From contig CALWNV010000011.1 in assembly GCA_944382895.1 (NCBI GenBank), positions 1 through 39,484 of the forward strand: 39,484 bases of DNA, given 5' to 3'. A program made the translations under genes and the position numbers. Under the pieces are notes generated by a model, which was given only the letters and a program-made list of their open reading frames with translations, had not been told where the DNA came from and did no database searches. The number at the start of each line of letters is the position of its first letter. Within the stretch, counting starts at the first letter, position 1. Positions 9,421 through 18,210 of this stretch are shown here, piece by piece. This DNA is from an uncultured Clostridia bacterium. GTDB lineage: Bacteria; Bacillota; Clostridia; Oscillospirales; UBA644.

Positions 9421-10116
9421 ATGTCCCTGATAAAATGCACCGACGTTACATTGTCGTATGAAAACCGTATAGTTGTCCATGATCTGACTTTTGAAGTAAA
9501 CGAAGGGGACTTTTTATGTATCGTCGGAGAAAACGGCTCAGGGAAAAGCACTCTCGTGAAAGCGTTGCTTTCTCTTAAAAACATCAGCGGCGGTAAAATA
9601 GAATTCGGAGATGGGCTCAAAAAAAACGAAATAGGATATCTGCCTCAGCAAACAGGCGCCCAAAAAGACTTTCCCGCCAGCGTATGGGAAGTTGTGTTGT
9701 CCGGATGTCTCAACAAATCAAGGACGCATCCGTTTTATTCCCCGGAACAAAAACAAAGAGCCTCTGCCAATATAAATAAGCTCGGATTATCCGGCCTTGA
9801 AAAACAAGGTTACCGAGAACTTTCGGGAGGCCAACAACAGCGTGTTCTGCTTGCAAGAGCTCTTTGCGCAGCAGAAAAAATTCTTTTGCTTGATGAACCT
9901 ACCGCAGGTTTGGACCCTAACGTAACAGAAGAATTTTACAACCTCATAAAACAAATAAATAAAGACGGAATGACCATAGTCATGGTTTCGCACGATACAG
10001 CCAGGGCAATAGAATGCGCAACACATATCCTTCACCTCCATAATACGCCTGTGTTTTTCGGGAAAAAAGAGGATTATAAAAACAATCATGCATACATGGG
10101 AAATTTTACACCATAA
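9421..10116 (+). CDS. Metal-type (ZnuC/MntB-like) ABC transporter ATP-binding protein, orphan
   Basis: ATPase subunit of an ABC importer. Walker A GENGSGKST is at 36-44, the Q-loop at LPQQTG (74-79), the signature LSGGQQQR at 134-141, Walker B ILLLDEP at 154-160 and the switch His at 191. The 231-residue length and the sequence around GYLPQQ and FPASVWEVVLSG are typical of the zinc/manganese ABC ATPases. The ZnuB-type permease and metal-binding lipoprotein that normally sit beside such a gene are absent; a nitroreductase follows 59 bases later on the same strand. It must pair with a permease encoded elsewhere, or it is a relic. The start has AAAAGGAG upstream. Metal choice cannot be read from the ATPase. 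Confidence 0.9.
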   Translation: MSLIKCTDVTLSYENRIVVHDLTFEVNEGDFLCIVGENGSGKSTLVKALLSLKNISGGKIEFGDGLKKNEIGYLPQQTGAQKDFPASVWEVVLSGCLNKSRTHPFYSPEQKQRASANINKLGLSGLEKQGYRELSGGQQQRVLLARALCAAEKILLLDEPTAGLDPNVTEEFYNLIKQINKDGMTIVMVSHDTARAIECATHILHLHNTPVFFGKKEDYKNNHAYMGNFTP

Positions 10117-10175
10117 TAAATGAAATCATATTTTATAAATCCATACTTTTTGACAACAAATAAGGAGGTTTTATT

Positions 10176-10682
10176 ATGACCGTTACCGAAACAATAAGGC
10201 AAAGAAGAAGTATACGAAAATATATACACGGAGCCGATATACCTCCGGATGACTTAAATACTATTCTGGAAGCAGCCATGACCGCACCAAGCGCATGTAA
10301 TTCCCGACCATGGGAGTTTATAATAATTAAAAGTGAAGAAATTAAAAAAGAAATAATAAATATCCATCCGTTTGCGAAACATCTTAAAGATGCAGCTACA
10401 GGGATAGTTATATGCGGTCGTCCGGATTTACAGCACGGAGTAAGCGACGGGTTTTGGCCGCAGGATTGTGCCGCAGCTGCCGAAAATATTCTTCTCCAGG
10501 CCTCAGGATTAGGCTATGGAAGCTGTTGGTGCGGGATATATCCGAAAAAACCTCTTGTAGAAAAATTTACTAACCTTTTGAATATAACTTCAATACCATT
10601 TGCGCTGATAACCATAGGAACACCCTCGGAAATTCCTCCGGCAAAGGGATTCTATGACGAAACACGTATATCTTTTCGCTGA
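10176..10682 (+). CDS. Nitroreductase family FMN oxidoreductase
   Basis: A 168-residue flavoprotein of the NfsB/FRP fold that uses NAD(P)H to reduce nitro compounds, quinones or other acceptors. The N-terminal RQRRSIRKY contacts the FMN phosphate; TAPSACNSRPWEFI (residues 36-49) and the C-terminal half with QDCAAAAENILLQASGLGYGSCWCG are standard. AAGGAGG lies 7 bases before ATG. It probably shares the promoter of the ABC ATPase gene 59 bases upstream and ends at a strong terminator. The natural substrate is unknown. Small nitroreductases like this are common in anaerobes as redox-balancing enzymes. Confidence 0.9.
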   Translation: MTVTETIRQRRSIRKYIHGADIPPDDLNTILEAAMTAPSACNSRPWEFIIIKSEEIKKEIINIHPFAKHLKDAATGIVICGRPDLQHGVSDGFWPQDCAAAAENILLQASGLGYGSCWCGIYPKKPLVEKFTNLLNITSIPFALITIGTPSEIPPAKGFYDETRISFR

Positions 10683-10710
10683 ATTATATCTGTTGATATA
10701 TTAACTCCTA

Positions 10711-10745
10711 AAACCGGAAAGTAAAAAGCTTTCCGGTTTATTTCA
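10711..10745 (+). terminator. Intrinsic terminator after the nitroreductase gene
   Basis: A perfect 11-bp stem AAACCGGAAAG (10711-10721) / CTTTCCGGTTT (10729-10739) with a 7-base loop is followed by ATTTC. The gap on to 10900 is AT-rich and holds a second TTGACA at 10869-10874 without a convincing -10 partner. Confidence 0.8.
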
Positions 10746-10900
10746 TATACCCGTATATATGTTACAGGCACAAAACCGGCCGCACAAAACTATTATTTGA
10801 TAAATTGATTTTTTGAATAACTTTTTAATATGAATATTTAGTTGCATCTAATTTCTAAAATAAAACTCTTGACAAAAAAAGAAAATTTTAGAAAAATATA

Positions 10901-10929
10901 TTGACAATTCAAAATATCGGAAGTATAAT
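10901..10929 (+). promoter_or_regulatory. Promoter for the marR-degV unit
   Basis: TTGACA (10901-10906), a 17-base spacer and TATAAT (10924-10929), a perfect consensus match. The predicted transcription start falls inside the palindrome directly downstream. Confidence 0.8.
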
Positions 10930-10930
10930 T

Positions 10931-10960
10931 GTTTTAAGTTAAAACTATTTTAAGTTGAAA
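10931..10960 (+). promoter_or_regulatory. Probable MarR operator: palindrome plus imperfect repeat
   Basis: GTTTTAAGTTAAAAC (10931-10945) is a perfect 7+1+7 palindrome beginning one base after the -10 box. A near-copy TTTTAAGTTGAAA (10948-10960) follows 16 bases on and runs up to the ribosome binding site. Palindrome type and location suit autorepression by the encoded MarR protein; this is inferred, not shown. Confidence 0.6.
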
Positions 10961-10972
10961 GGATATAAAGCG

Positions 10973-11425
10973 ATGGATTCTGTTGAAAACCGGCTCAATG
11001 AATTTTTCATAACTACCTTCAATAAAATCCTGAACAGTGAGGAACGTTCTCTGCAAAAAAGCGAACTGACTGACATTTCAGTGAGAGAAATCCATATAAT
11101 AGAAGCTGTAGGGCTTTCCAAACCTTATGCCAAAAACACAATGAGCAACATCGCGCGCGAAGTGGGGATATCGCTTGGAGCGCTATCAACGGCAGTGAAT
11201 GCGCTTGTCAGAAAAGGCTATATCAGCAGAGGAGGAGATGCGTCAGACAGAAGGAAAGTATACATATATCTTACCGAAACAGGTGAAAAAGCTTTCCTGC
11301 TTCACAAGGAATTTCATAAAAAAATGATTTCCGGGATAACCAAGCTTCTTAACGAAAACGAATGCGAAACACTTATAAAGGCGCTTTCAACAATCACGTG
11401 TTTTTTCAATAATTCAGATATCTAA
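10973..11425 (+). CDS. MarR family transcriptional regulator, FabT-like
   Basis: A 150-residue winged-helix regulator. The DNA-binding part runs from about residue 50 (NTMSNIAREVGISLGALSTAVNALVRKGYISR) through the wing DASDRRKVYIYLT. The N-terminal LNEFFITTFNKIL and the EIHIIEAVG segment resemble the MarR proteins that control fatty-acid synthesis operons in Clostridia (FabT group). The reading frame can be extended to a TTG at 10955, but AAAGGA sits 9 bases before ATG 10973, which I take as the start. A palindromic operator overlaps its promoter, suggesting autorepression. It is followed 30 bases later by degV, whose family binds free fatty acids, which supports a lipid-related role. The ligand is unknown; FabT proteins respond to acyl-ACP. 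Confidence 0.85.
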   Translation: MDSVENRLNEFFITTFNKILNSEERSLQKSELTDISVREIHIIEAVGLSKPYAKNTMSNIAREVGISLGALSTAVNALVRKGYISRGGDASDRRKVYIYLTETGEKAFLLHKEFHKKMISGITKLLNENECETLIKALSTITCFFNNSDI

Positions 11426-11455
11426 ATTGCGATAATTTTATCGGAGGAGATTTTA

Positions 11456-12271
11456 ATGAAAATAATAGCGGACAGTACCTGTGATATACCTCTTGAAGAA
11501 GCAAAGGAAAAAGGAATAGAAATTATACCGATGACTTTGTTTTTCGGGAAAGAAGAATACATAGATAAAGTTACAATTACCGACAGCGAATTCTATAAAA
11601 AACTTTCAGAAACCAGCGAACCACCTAAAACCACACTGATCAACAGCGGAAGATTCCTTGAAGAATTCGAAAAATATCCTGACGAGGAGATCCTTGTGAT
11701 TTGCTTGTCATCGGAACTTTCAGGGACCTACGGCTGCGCTTGTACCGCCTGCGGGATGACGGAACGTAAAGACATACGGGTATTAGATACAAAATCTGTC
11801 ACGATAGGATCTGTCCTTTTGATAGATGAGGCGGTACGTATGCGTAATGAAGGAAAAACTCTTGACGAAATATTTGACTCGCTTTGTGCGTTAAGAGAGA
11901 AAATAAAGGTAATCGCGGCTGTAGACACACTTAAATATCTTGTTCTGGGAGGAAGGATCTCGGGGTTTAGCGGAAAAATAGGAACACTCCTTAACATAAA
12001 ACCGATAATATGCTCAGACAACGGTAAAATCATAAATATCGGAAAAGCAAGAGGAAGAACAGCCGCGTTTGAAAAACTCAGGGAAAATGTTTTAACAACT
12101 TTTAGAATGGATATGTCCCGTCCCCTTTTATACGCACATACAGGAGACAAAGAGTCTGTCGACCTGTTAAAGAAAATTATCGGTCGCGATGCTCCGGATT
12201 ATATCCTCGGCAGTATCGTAGTGACACATGCCGGTCCCGGGACTGTAGGAATAGCATATTTTACCGAATAA
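11456..12271 (+). CDS. DegV family fatty-acid-binding protein (FakB-like)
   Basis: DegV proteins bind one fatty acid in a buried tunnel; as FakB subunits they present it to the kinase FakA to make acyl-phosphate for phospholipid synthesis. The 271-residue product begins with the family motif IADSTCDIP (residues 3-11) and has SSELSGTYG, DTKSVTIG, the lid-region LKYLVLGGRISG, LLNIKPII and a C-terminal HAGPGTVGIAY. The ATG has GGAGGAGA upstream. It lies in a two-gene unit with a FabT-like MarR regulator, so exogenous fatty-acid use and its control may be linked here. No fakA kinase gene is in the window. Membership of the family is clear; the FakB role is inferred from characterised relatives. 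Confidence 0.92.
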   Translation: MKIIADSTCDIPLEEAKEKGIEIIPMTLFFGKEEYIDKVTITDSEFYKKLSETSEPPKTTLINSGRFLEEFEKYPDEEILVICLSSELSGTYGCACTACGMTERKDIRVLDTKSVTIGSVLLIDEAVRMRNEGKTLDEIFDSLCALREKIKVIAAVDTLKYLVLGGRISGFSGKIGTLLNIKPIICSDNGKIINIGKARGRTAAFEKLRENVLTTFRMDMSRPLLYAHTGDKESVDLLKKIIGRDAPDYILGSIVVTHAGPGTVGIAYFTE

Positions 12272-12324
12272 ATATTTCATAAACAATCACACAAAGAAAA
12301 AACTGAGATCAAAAAAGCTTTCTC

Positions 12325-12353
12325 TTGAATATTTTTGGAAAATATGATATAAT
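12325..12353 (+). promoter_or_regulatory. Promoter for zapA-U32
   Basis: TTGAAT (12325-12330), a 17-base spacer and TATAAT (12348-12353), about 20 bases before the zapA start. Confidence 0.7.
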
Positions 12354-12373
12354 TCAAATAAGAGGTGATCAAG

Positions 12374-12727
12374 ATGGGAAAAATCTATCACGAAAATATA
12401 TGTGGTATTGACGTATCGTTTTTCTCGGATGAAAGTGAAGAATATACACAAGCGATCATGTCAAACGCAAAAAGGAAAATGAAAGAACTTTTAGACGGCT
12501 CCCAAACCATGACTCCGCCCAGAGCGGCAGTCATCGCATGCCTTGAACTTTGTGACGAACTTGAGAAAGAAAAAAATAATACGGAAAAACTCTCCGAAAA
12601 GATTGAAGAACTTACAAAAAAACTTGATCGAGCCGTAGTTGACCGGGCTGAAGCGGAAACAAAATCCGCCATGCTGAAACAAGAAGTTCTGGATCTGTCA
12701 ATAAAACTTTCTGATTTGAAAGGCTGA
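12374..12727 (+). CDS. zapA: ZapA-like cell division protein
   Basis: ZapA binds FtsZ and bundles its filaments at the division site. The 117-residue product has the short beta-strand N-terminal domain, the conserved helix with YTQAIMSNAKRKMKEL, then AAVIACLELCDELE and a long charged coiled coil to the end (about residues 60-115). A GTG at 12365 is in frame, but it lies inside the ribosome site GAGGTG that points to ATG 12374. The downstream U32 gene begins 4 bases after the stop, so the two are translated together, an arrangement I know from other Clostridia. Confidence 0.85.
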   Translation: MGKIYHENICGIDVSFFSDESEEYTQAIMSNAKRKMKELLDGSQTMTPPRAAVIACLELCDELEKEKNNTEKLSEKIEELTKKLDRAVVDRAEAETKSAMLKQEVLDLSIKLSDLKG

Positions 12728-12731
12728 TAAT

Positions 12732-14717
12732 TTGGAAATACTTGCTCCCGCAGGCTCTTTTGAAGCACTTAAAGCAGCTGTCTACGGCGGAGCTGACGCG
12801 GTATATTTTGGAACTGAAAATTTTAACGCCAGAAAAAACGCCAAAAACCTTACCCGCGATGAAATAATGCGCGGGATTTTGTTTTGTCGTGAATATGGTG
12901 TAAAAACAGCCGCCGCGCTTAATACACTTATTTCACAAAAAGAAATGGATGAGGCTCTGTATGAAGCCGAATTTCTTACAAAAGCCGGGATTTCGTCATT
13001 TATCGTACAGGATATAGGTCTTGCCTCAGTCTTGAGACAATGTACAAACGTTCCTCTATGCGCATCGACCCAGGCATCCTGTCACAGCCTTGACGGCGTG
13101 AATACGCTTGCCGAACTCGGGTTTTCCCGTGTTGTACTCGCCCGTGAGCTTGAAAAAAAAGATATTGAAACCATAGTGCAAGGCACGAGGATAGAAGTCG
13201 AGGTCTTCGCACACGGGGCTTTATGTGTCTGCTACAGCGGTCAATGTTATATGAGTTCCGTTATCGGCGCCCGAAGCGGGAACAGAGGTGTTTGTGCACA
13301 GCCTTGTCGCTTACCTTATAAAGGAGGCTATCGTTTAAGTCTCAAAGATCTATGTCTTTTGAAGTATGTAAAAGAACTTGAGAATATCGGTGTATCGAGT
13401 CTGAAAATAGAAGGGCGCATGAAAAGCCCCGAATATGTATATGCAGTAACAAAAGCATATTCCGACGCAAAAAAAGGGATCCCCTATGACCCGGAAACAG
13501 AAAAAGAACTTGCCCGTATTTTCAGCAGAGACGGTTTTACAAATGCATATTTTCTGGGAAAACCCGGAGCAGACATGTTTGGTATAAGAAAAGAAAATAA
13601 TGAACACGTAAAAGGAACGTCAAACAAAACGGTTTGTAAAAAAATCGGTCTATCCGTAAGTGCGAATATAAATGAGGATATGTCAGTACGCATATCCGCC
13701 ATTACTGATGACGGATTCACAGCGGAAAGTAAAGTCACAGGATTAAAACCCCAAAACAGAGAAAGCGGCGCCGAGGAATTGCATAAAGCTTTTTCAAGGC
13801 TCGGCGAAACACCGTATTTTCTGAAAAATACAGAATTTAACGGTAGTGGGATTTTTATACCACAATCGCGGCTCAACGGCGCGAGACGGGAAATTATTGA
13901 GACTATAAAGAAAATGCGTCTTATAAACACCAATTGTTTTTCGGCAAAACATTTTGAAAATATATCAGATAAGCCAACCAAAACAGTTTATGAAGGACAG
14001 TTTTCATCAATTGAGCAAATTCCGGAAGCTGCTTACAGGCTTTCAAAGATATGGCTGCCTCTTACTGTTTTATGCGAAAAAAAGGCTCCCAGTTTTATAG
14101 AAGAGAGAAAAATAAAGCCCGGCGCAATCATGCCGAGAATATGCGAAGACAGGGAATACTCTTTGATTGAAAAAATGCTCAGGCAAATAAATGAACTCGG
14201 TATAACAGATGTTTTATGCGGGAATATAGGTCAAATAAATCTTCTGTATAAAATGGGATTCACTATACACGGCGATTTCGGGCTAAATGTTTTCAATGCT
14301 GTCTCAAGAGATACATATTTGAAAATGGGACTTTCGAGTATTACGCTTTCTTTTGAGCTCAACCTGCCCCAAATATCCGAGATATCAACAAAAAACACGG
14401 GAATAATCGCATACGGAAGACTACCGTTTATGATTATGCGAAACTGCATAAAAACATCCTGCGGGGCAAAAGAATTTTTAACGGATCGCATGCATAAAAA
14501 TTTTTTAATAACATGCTCATTCGGATGCAGGAACGAACTTTTTAATTCTGATAAATTATGGCTTGCAGATATGAAAATCCCACCTGTCGGGTTCGCGCGA
14601 TTGCTTTTCACGGATGAGGACACAAAAGAAGCGGAAAAAGTAATAAACGCATATGTATGCTCAACAGGAACGATAAAAGAAAATATAACCAGAGGGTTAT
14701 ACCGAAAAAAAGTTTGA
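12732..14717 (+). CDS. U32 family protein, probable Fe-S RNA-hydroxylation enzyme (TrhP/RlhA type)
   Basis: U32 proteins were once called peptidases; characterised members help hydroxylate tRNA uridine-34 (TrhP), 23S rRNA C2501 (RlhA) or ubiquinone precursors (UbiU/UbiV). This 661-residue protein starts EILAPAGSFEALKAAVYGGADAVYFG and carries the U32 signature EVFAHGALCVCYSGQCYMS. Its cysteines C165, C172, C188 and C192 have the CX6CX15CX3C spacing reported for the 4Fe-4S site of this family. A second, more variable half follows, and the protein ends TRGLYRKKV, like the TRGLYY end of long U32 proteins. The start is TTG with only a weak ribosome site inside the end of zapA, so translation is probably coupled. 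Which RNA it modifies, if any, cannot be told. Confidence 0.88.
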   Translation: MEILAPAGSFEALKAAVYGGADAVYFGTENFNARKNAKNLTRDEIMRGILFCREYGVKTAAALNTLISQKEMDEALYEAEFLTKAGISSFIVQDIGLASVLRQCTNVPLCASTQASCHSLDGVNTLAELGFSRVVLARELEKKDIETIVQGTRIEVEVFAHGALCVCYSGQCYMSSVIGARSGNRGVCAQPCRLPYKGGYRLSLKDLCLLKYVKELENIGVSSLKIEGRMKSPEYVYAVTKAYSDAKKGIPYDPETEKELARIFSRDGFTNAYFLGKPGADMFGIRKENNEHVKGTSNKTVCKKIGLSVSANINEDMSVRISAITDDGFTAESKVTGLKPQNRESGAEELHKAFSRLGETPYFLKNTEFNGSGIFIPQSRLNGARREIIETIKKMRLINTNCFSAKHFENISDKPTKTVYEGQFSSIEQIPEAAYRLSKIWLPLTVLCEKKAPSFIEERKIKPGAIMPRICEDREYSLIEKMLRQINELGITDVLCGNIGQINLLYKMGFTIHGDFGLNVFNAVSRDTYLKMGLSSITLSFELNLPQISEISTKNTGIIAYGRLPFMIMRNCIKTSCGAKEFLTDRMHKNFLITCSFGCRNELFNSDKLWLADMKIPPVGFARLLFTDEDTKEAEKVINAYVCSTGTIKENITRGLYRKKV

Positions 14718-14744
14718 ATAATTTGTTTATTTTTAAAAAAACAC

Positions 14745-14773
14745 TTGCTTTTTGATAAAATATCTGCTATAAT
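14745..14773 (+). promoter_or_regulatory. Promoter for rpmB
   Basis: TTGCTT (14745-14750), a 17-base spacer and TATAAT (14768-14773). Confidence 0.7.
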
Positions 14774-14811
14774 TAATTTCCGAGCGAATAAAGTTATGGA
14801 GGTGTTTGAGC

Positions 14812-15000
14812 ATGGCTAAATGTGATATTTGCGGTAAAGGCGTTTCTTTCGGGATAAAAGTGTCGCATTCACACAGACGTTCCAACAAAATATGGAAACC
14901 CAACGTAAAAAGAGTTAAAGCTGTTGTAAACGGCTCCGTAACTCACATATATGTTTGCACAAAATGCTTAAAGTCAAACAAGGTGCAAAGAGCTGTATAA
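14812..15000 (+). CDS. rpmB: 50S ribosomal protein L28, zinc-binding form
   Basis: A structural protein of the large ribosomal subunit, 62 residues. AKCDICGK at the N-terminus and YVCTKCLK near the C-terminus give two CxxC pairs, the zinc-binding (C+) version that zinc-starved bacteria may replace with a cysteine-free copy. SHSHRRSNKIWKPN is the conserved core. Start: the frame can run back to a TTG at 14806, but GGAGGTG lies 7 bases before ATG 14812. It is a single-gene transcript with its own promoter and terminator. Confidence 0.96.
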   Translation: MAKCDICGKGVSFGIKVSHSHRRSNKIWKPNVKRVKAVVNGSVTHIYVCTKCLKSNKVQRAV

Positions 15001-15070
15001 CACAAAACAGACTGAGCCGCGACAGTTTTGACGATTTGCTGTTGTTAACCGTAAACTTATAATGTAATAA

Positions 15071-15106
15071 AACGCCTTTGCGTTATTATGACGCAAAGGC
15101 GTTTCT
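15071..15106. terminator. Bidirectional terminator between rpmB and purN
   Basis: A perfect 13-bp stem AACGCCTTTGCGT (15071-15083) / ACGCAAAGGCGTT (15091-15103) with a 7-base loop. The tail is TTTCTC on the plus strand and TTTTATTA on the minus strand, so it can end both rpmB and the pur operon. Confidence 0.85.
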
Positions 15107-15130
15107 CATATCAAAAATAATAATCTTATT

Positions 15131-15742
15131 TCAAAAATTCTCTTGTTTCTCAAGCAACATACAAGCGCACAATTCCTCAACCGCTTCCGGAAGTATGATC
15201 TGCTCGCATTCTGTCATTATACGCCGCTGCAAGGTTTCAGCCGTATCATCAGGAAGAACATCAACAGCTTTCTGTTTCAGGATTTTACCTCCGTCGACAA
15301 CATCTGTCACGATATGCACAGTAGCCCCACTGACTTTGACCCCATAAGCAAGCGCCGCTTCATGTACCCGGAGCCCGTAAAACCCTTCACCACAAAAGGA
15401 CGGGATAAGAGATGGATGAACATTGATTATCCTGTTTCGATATTCTTCAAGAAGAGTCCCACCCAAAATACACATAAATCCGGCCAGAACCACAAGGTCA
15501 ATATTTTCACTTTTCAGAACTGCGCAAATCTCATCTCCGTATTCCTCAGGAGTTTTGCCTTTCCTCTGTAACACAACTTTTTTTATACCGGCATTTTCAG
15601 CACGTTCAAGAGCATATGCGGATGGATTTGAAGAAACAACCAAACATAATCTTCCGCTTTTCAACAAGCCTGTATCACATGCTTTAATCAGGGCTCCAAG
15701 GTTTGTCCCTCCACCCGATACCAAAACCGCAATATTTATCAT
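15131..15742 (-). CDS. purN: Phosphoribosylglycinamide formyltransferase
   Basis: Transfers a formyl group from 10-formyltetrahydrofolate to GAR, the third step of purine synthesis. At 203 residues it is the usual length, with the phosphate loop VSGGGTNL (8-15), the catalytic N107 and H109 in [17 protein letters not shown] and the folate-site D147 in VTDVVDGG. Its ATG overlaps the purM stop by 4 bases (ATGA), so the two are translationally coupled. It is the last gene of the pur operon and is followed by a strong terminator; purH, purD and purL are not here. Confidence 0.97.
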   Translation of the reverse strand: MINIAVLVSGGGTNLGALIKACDTGLLKSGRLCLVVSSNPSAYALERAENAGIKKVVLQRKGKTPEEYGDEICAVLKSENIDLVVLAGFMCILGGTLLEEYRNRIINVHPSLIPSFCGEGFYGLRVHEAALAYGVKVSGATVHIVTDVVDGGKILKQKAVDVLPDDTAETLQRRIMTECEQIILPEAVEELCACMLLEKQENF

Positions 15743-16770
15743 AAAACGACCTCTTTGTTACCCTCGATAACATACCCCATCACATAGGCTTTTTTCCCAT
15801 TTTCTTTAAGAATGTTCAACGCTGTGTCCGCATCGGACTGATCGACCGCAAGACAAAAACCTGTCCCCATGTTAAAAGTATTGAACATATCTTTTTCCGT
15901 AATGTTCCCAAGCCTCTGCATAAGCCGAAAGATCGGCGGGATATCAAGAGTTTCCGTGATCTGGACCGATGTCCCCTCTTTAAGCATTCTGGGTATGTTC
16001 TCAAAAAATCCGCCACCTGTTATATGTGACATTGCGTGAACATTGATTTTATTCATAAGCTCTGTTACGGGCTTTACATAAATTTCCGTGGGCTCAAGCA
16101 AAGTTTCTCCGAGAGTTTTTCCCAGTTCATCGGAATACATTTCAAGACGCTTTACAGCATCAGGGGCATTAAGCCCGAACAATTTTCTGACAAGAGAAAA
16201 TCCGTTTGAATGAACCCCTGATGAAGCAATGCCTATAACGACATCTCCTTTTTTTACTTTGCTTGAATCTATAATTTCACTTTTATCAACCAAGCCCACC
16301 GAAAAGCCCGCAAGATCATATTCATCCTCAGGATAGAATCCGGGCATTTCGGCGGTTTCGCCTCCGATCAATGCGCATCCGGATCGTTTACAACCTTCGG
16401 CGACACCTTTGACGATTTCAGCTATTTTTTCCGGGTAATTCTTTCCTGTCGCAATATAATCCAGGAAAAACAAAGGCGTAGCTCCCGCGCAAAGAACATC
16501 ATTGACACACATTGCGACACAATCTATACCCACTGTATCATGTTTATCAAGCAAAAAAGCTATTTTAAGCTTTGTCCCGACACCGTCGGTACCGCTTACC
16601 AATACAGGCTCAGAAAGACCGGTCAGATCCGGCATAAAAAGCCCTCCGAACCCGCCTATATCCTGTAAAACCCCTTGCGTAAACGTTGCTTTGACGTGTT
16701 TTTTCATAAGTTCAACAGCTTTATAACCGGCGTTAACATCCACGCCGGAGTTTTTATACGCTTCGTTCAT
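15739..16770 (-). CDS. purM: Phosphoribosylformylglycinamidine cyclo-ligase (AIR synthetase)
   Basis: Closes the imidazole ring of AIR with ATP, the fifth step of purine synthesis. The 343-residue product has the family patterns [22 protein letters not shown], the ligand-binding [25 protein letters not shown] and the glycine-rich [16 protein letters not shown]. The frame extends to a TTG at 16791, but AAGGGG lies 7 bases before ATG 16770, which gives the normal start [12 protein letters not shown]. It sits between purF (41-base gap) and purN (4-base overlap). Confidence 0.97.
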   Translation of the reverse strand: MNEAYKNSGVDVNAGYKAVELMKKHVKATFTQGVLQDIGGFGGLFMPDLTGLSEPVLVSGTDGVGTKLKIAFLLDKHDTVGIDCVAMCVNDVLCAGATPLFFLDYIATGKNYPEKIAEIVKGVAEGCKRSGCALIGGETAEMPGFYPEDEYDLAGFSVGLVDKSEIIDSSKVKKGDVVIGIASSGVHSNGFSLVRKLFGLNAPDAVKRLEMYSDELGKTLGETLLEPTEIYVKPVTELMNKINVHAMSHITGGGFFENIPRMLKEGTSVQITETLDIPPIFRLMQRLGNITEKDMFNTFNMGTGFCLAVDQSDADTALNILKENGKKAYVMGYVIEGNKEVVL

Positions 16771-16811
16771 ACAAGAACCCCTTAAAATCAATACTTTTAA
16801 GCATATTTACA

Positions 16812-18209
16812 TTATTTTTTCTCGTCGTCGACTGTGATCGGATATTCACCGGTAAAGCATCCCTTACAAAAACCGATACCGGAATTGTCCGCGATTTTAT
16901 CCACATTCTCAACACTCAGATATCCGAGACTGTCCGCTCCGACATATTCACATATCTCGGCTTCCGTCATCCTGCATGAAATGAGAAATTCACGCGAAGC
17001 TATATCAGTCCCGAAATAGCACGGATTAGTAAAAGGCGGAGAAGATATCCTGAGATGTACTTCTTTCGCTCCCGCGTCTTTAAGAAGACGGATAGTATTT
17101 CTGATTGTCGTACCGCGAACGATACTGTCATCAATAAGAACCAAGCGTTTGCCTTCAACAGCCACTCTGAGCGCATTCAATTTTATCTGAACAGCGCGTT
17201 CCCTCTGCCCCTGTGTAGGTTGAATAAAAGTACGACCTATATATCGGTTTTTGATAAATGCCACTCCGTAAGGGATACCGGATTGCTCTGCGTATCCGAG
17301 AGCCGCGTCAAGCCCGCTGTCCGGAACTCCACACACCATATCCGCGTCTACGGGATGTTCCTTCGCAAGAAATCTTCCGGCTTGTTTTCTTGCCTCGTGT
17401 ACGCTTGCCCCATCAATAACGCTATCAGGTCTTGCAAAATATATATATTCAAATATACAGGCTCCGGTTTTACATTTTTCTTTACTTTTATAACTACTTG
17501 TGCATCGCTCGTCAACTACAACTACTTCACCGGGCTCTATATCCCTTATAAATTTCGCGCCAAGCGTCTCTATTGCACAACTTTCAGAAGCGAAAATAAC
17601 GCTTCCGTCCTCAAGCTCTCCCATACAAAGAGGTCTAAACCCTGTTTTATCCCGTACGGCAATAAGCTTGTGCGATGTCATAACCACCATCGAATACGCG
17701 CCCTTGACTTTAGTAGTAAGACGCATTACCGCGTCTTCCAGACAATGGCATGACAAACGCTCTTTCGCCAAAACATACAAAAGTATTTCACAATCGCTAT
17801 TAGTCTGAAATATAGCTCCCGATTGCTGCAACTTTTCATGAAGTTCAGAAGCGTTTGATATAGCTCCGTTATAAGCAAGGGCAACCGAACCCTTTTTATA
17901 TTTTGACACAAACGGCTGAGCGTTTTCGCGCGATGACCCCTTTGTTTTTTCTATCCCGTAATGAGTATGACCAATCGCTATATGGCCTCCCCGCAGGTGA
18001 TTCATCACCATCGGATTGAACACCTCGGGAACAAGGCCGAGATCACGATAAGAAGTTATCTCCTCAGAATCGGCAACAGCGATCCCGCAGCTTTCCTGCC
18101 CTCTGTGCTGAAGAGCAAAAAGAGACAAATACGCTTCTTCCGCGACATCTGTTTTATCACTTCTTGCATAAATTCCAAAAACTCCGCAGGCTTCTTTGAT
18201 CTTTCTCAT
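16812..18209 (-). CDS. purF: Amidophosphoribosyltransferase, Fe-S type
   Basis: Commits PRPP to purine synthesis by making phosphoribosylamine from glutamine. The 465-residue protein starts MRKIKEACGVFG: a seven-residue propeptide would be removed to free the catalytic C8 as the N-terminus. The glutaminase domain is followed by the phosphoribosyltransferase domain with the PRPP loop VLIDDSIVRGTT (357-368). C251, C397, C448 and C451 match the four cysteines that hold the 4Fe-4S cluster in the Bacillus enzyme, so activity should be oxygen-sensitive. It starts one base after purC ends, with GGGAG upstream. Confidence 0.97.
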   Translation of the reverse strand: MRKIKEACGVFGIYARSDKTDVAEEAYLSLFALQHRGQESCGIAVADSEEITSYRDLGLVPEVFNPMVMNHLRGGHIAIGHTHYGIEKTKGSSRENAQPFVSKYKKGSVALAYNGAISNASELHEKLQQSGAIFQTNSDCEILLYVLAKERLSCHCLEDAVMRLTTKVKGAYSMVVMTSHKLIAVRDKTGFRPLCMGELEDGSVIFASESCAIETLGAKFIRDIEPGEVVVVDERCTSSYKSKEKCKTGACIFEYIYFARPDSVIDGASVHEARKQAGRFLAKEHPVDADMVCGVPDSGLDAALGYAEQSGIPYGVAFIKNRYIGRTFIQPTQGQRERAVQIKLNALRVAVEGKRLVLIDDSIVRGTTIRNTIRLLKDAGAKEVHLRISSPPFTNPCYFGTDIASREFLISCRMTEAEICEYVGADSLGYLSVENVDKIADNSGIGFCKGCFTGEYPITVDDEKK

Positions 18210-18210
18210 T

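Noticed and set aside
17055-17753. A 232-codon plus-strand open frame inside purF
   Set aside because: It is antisense to conserved purF domains, with no ribosome site or recognisable motif.
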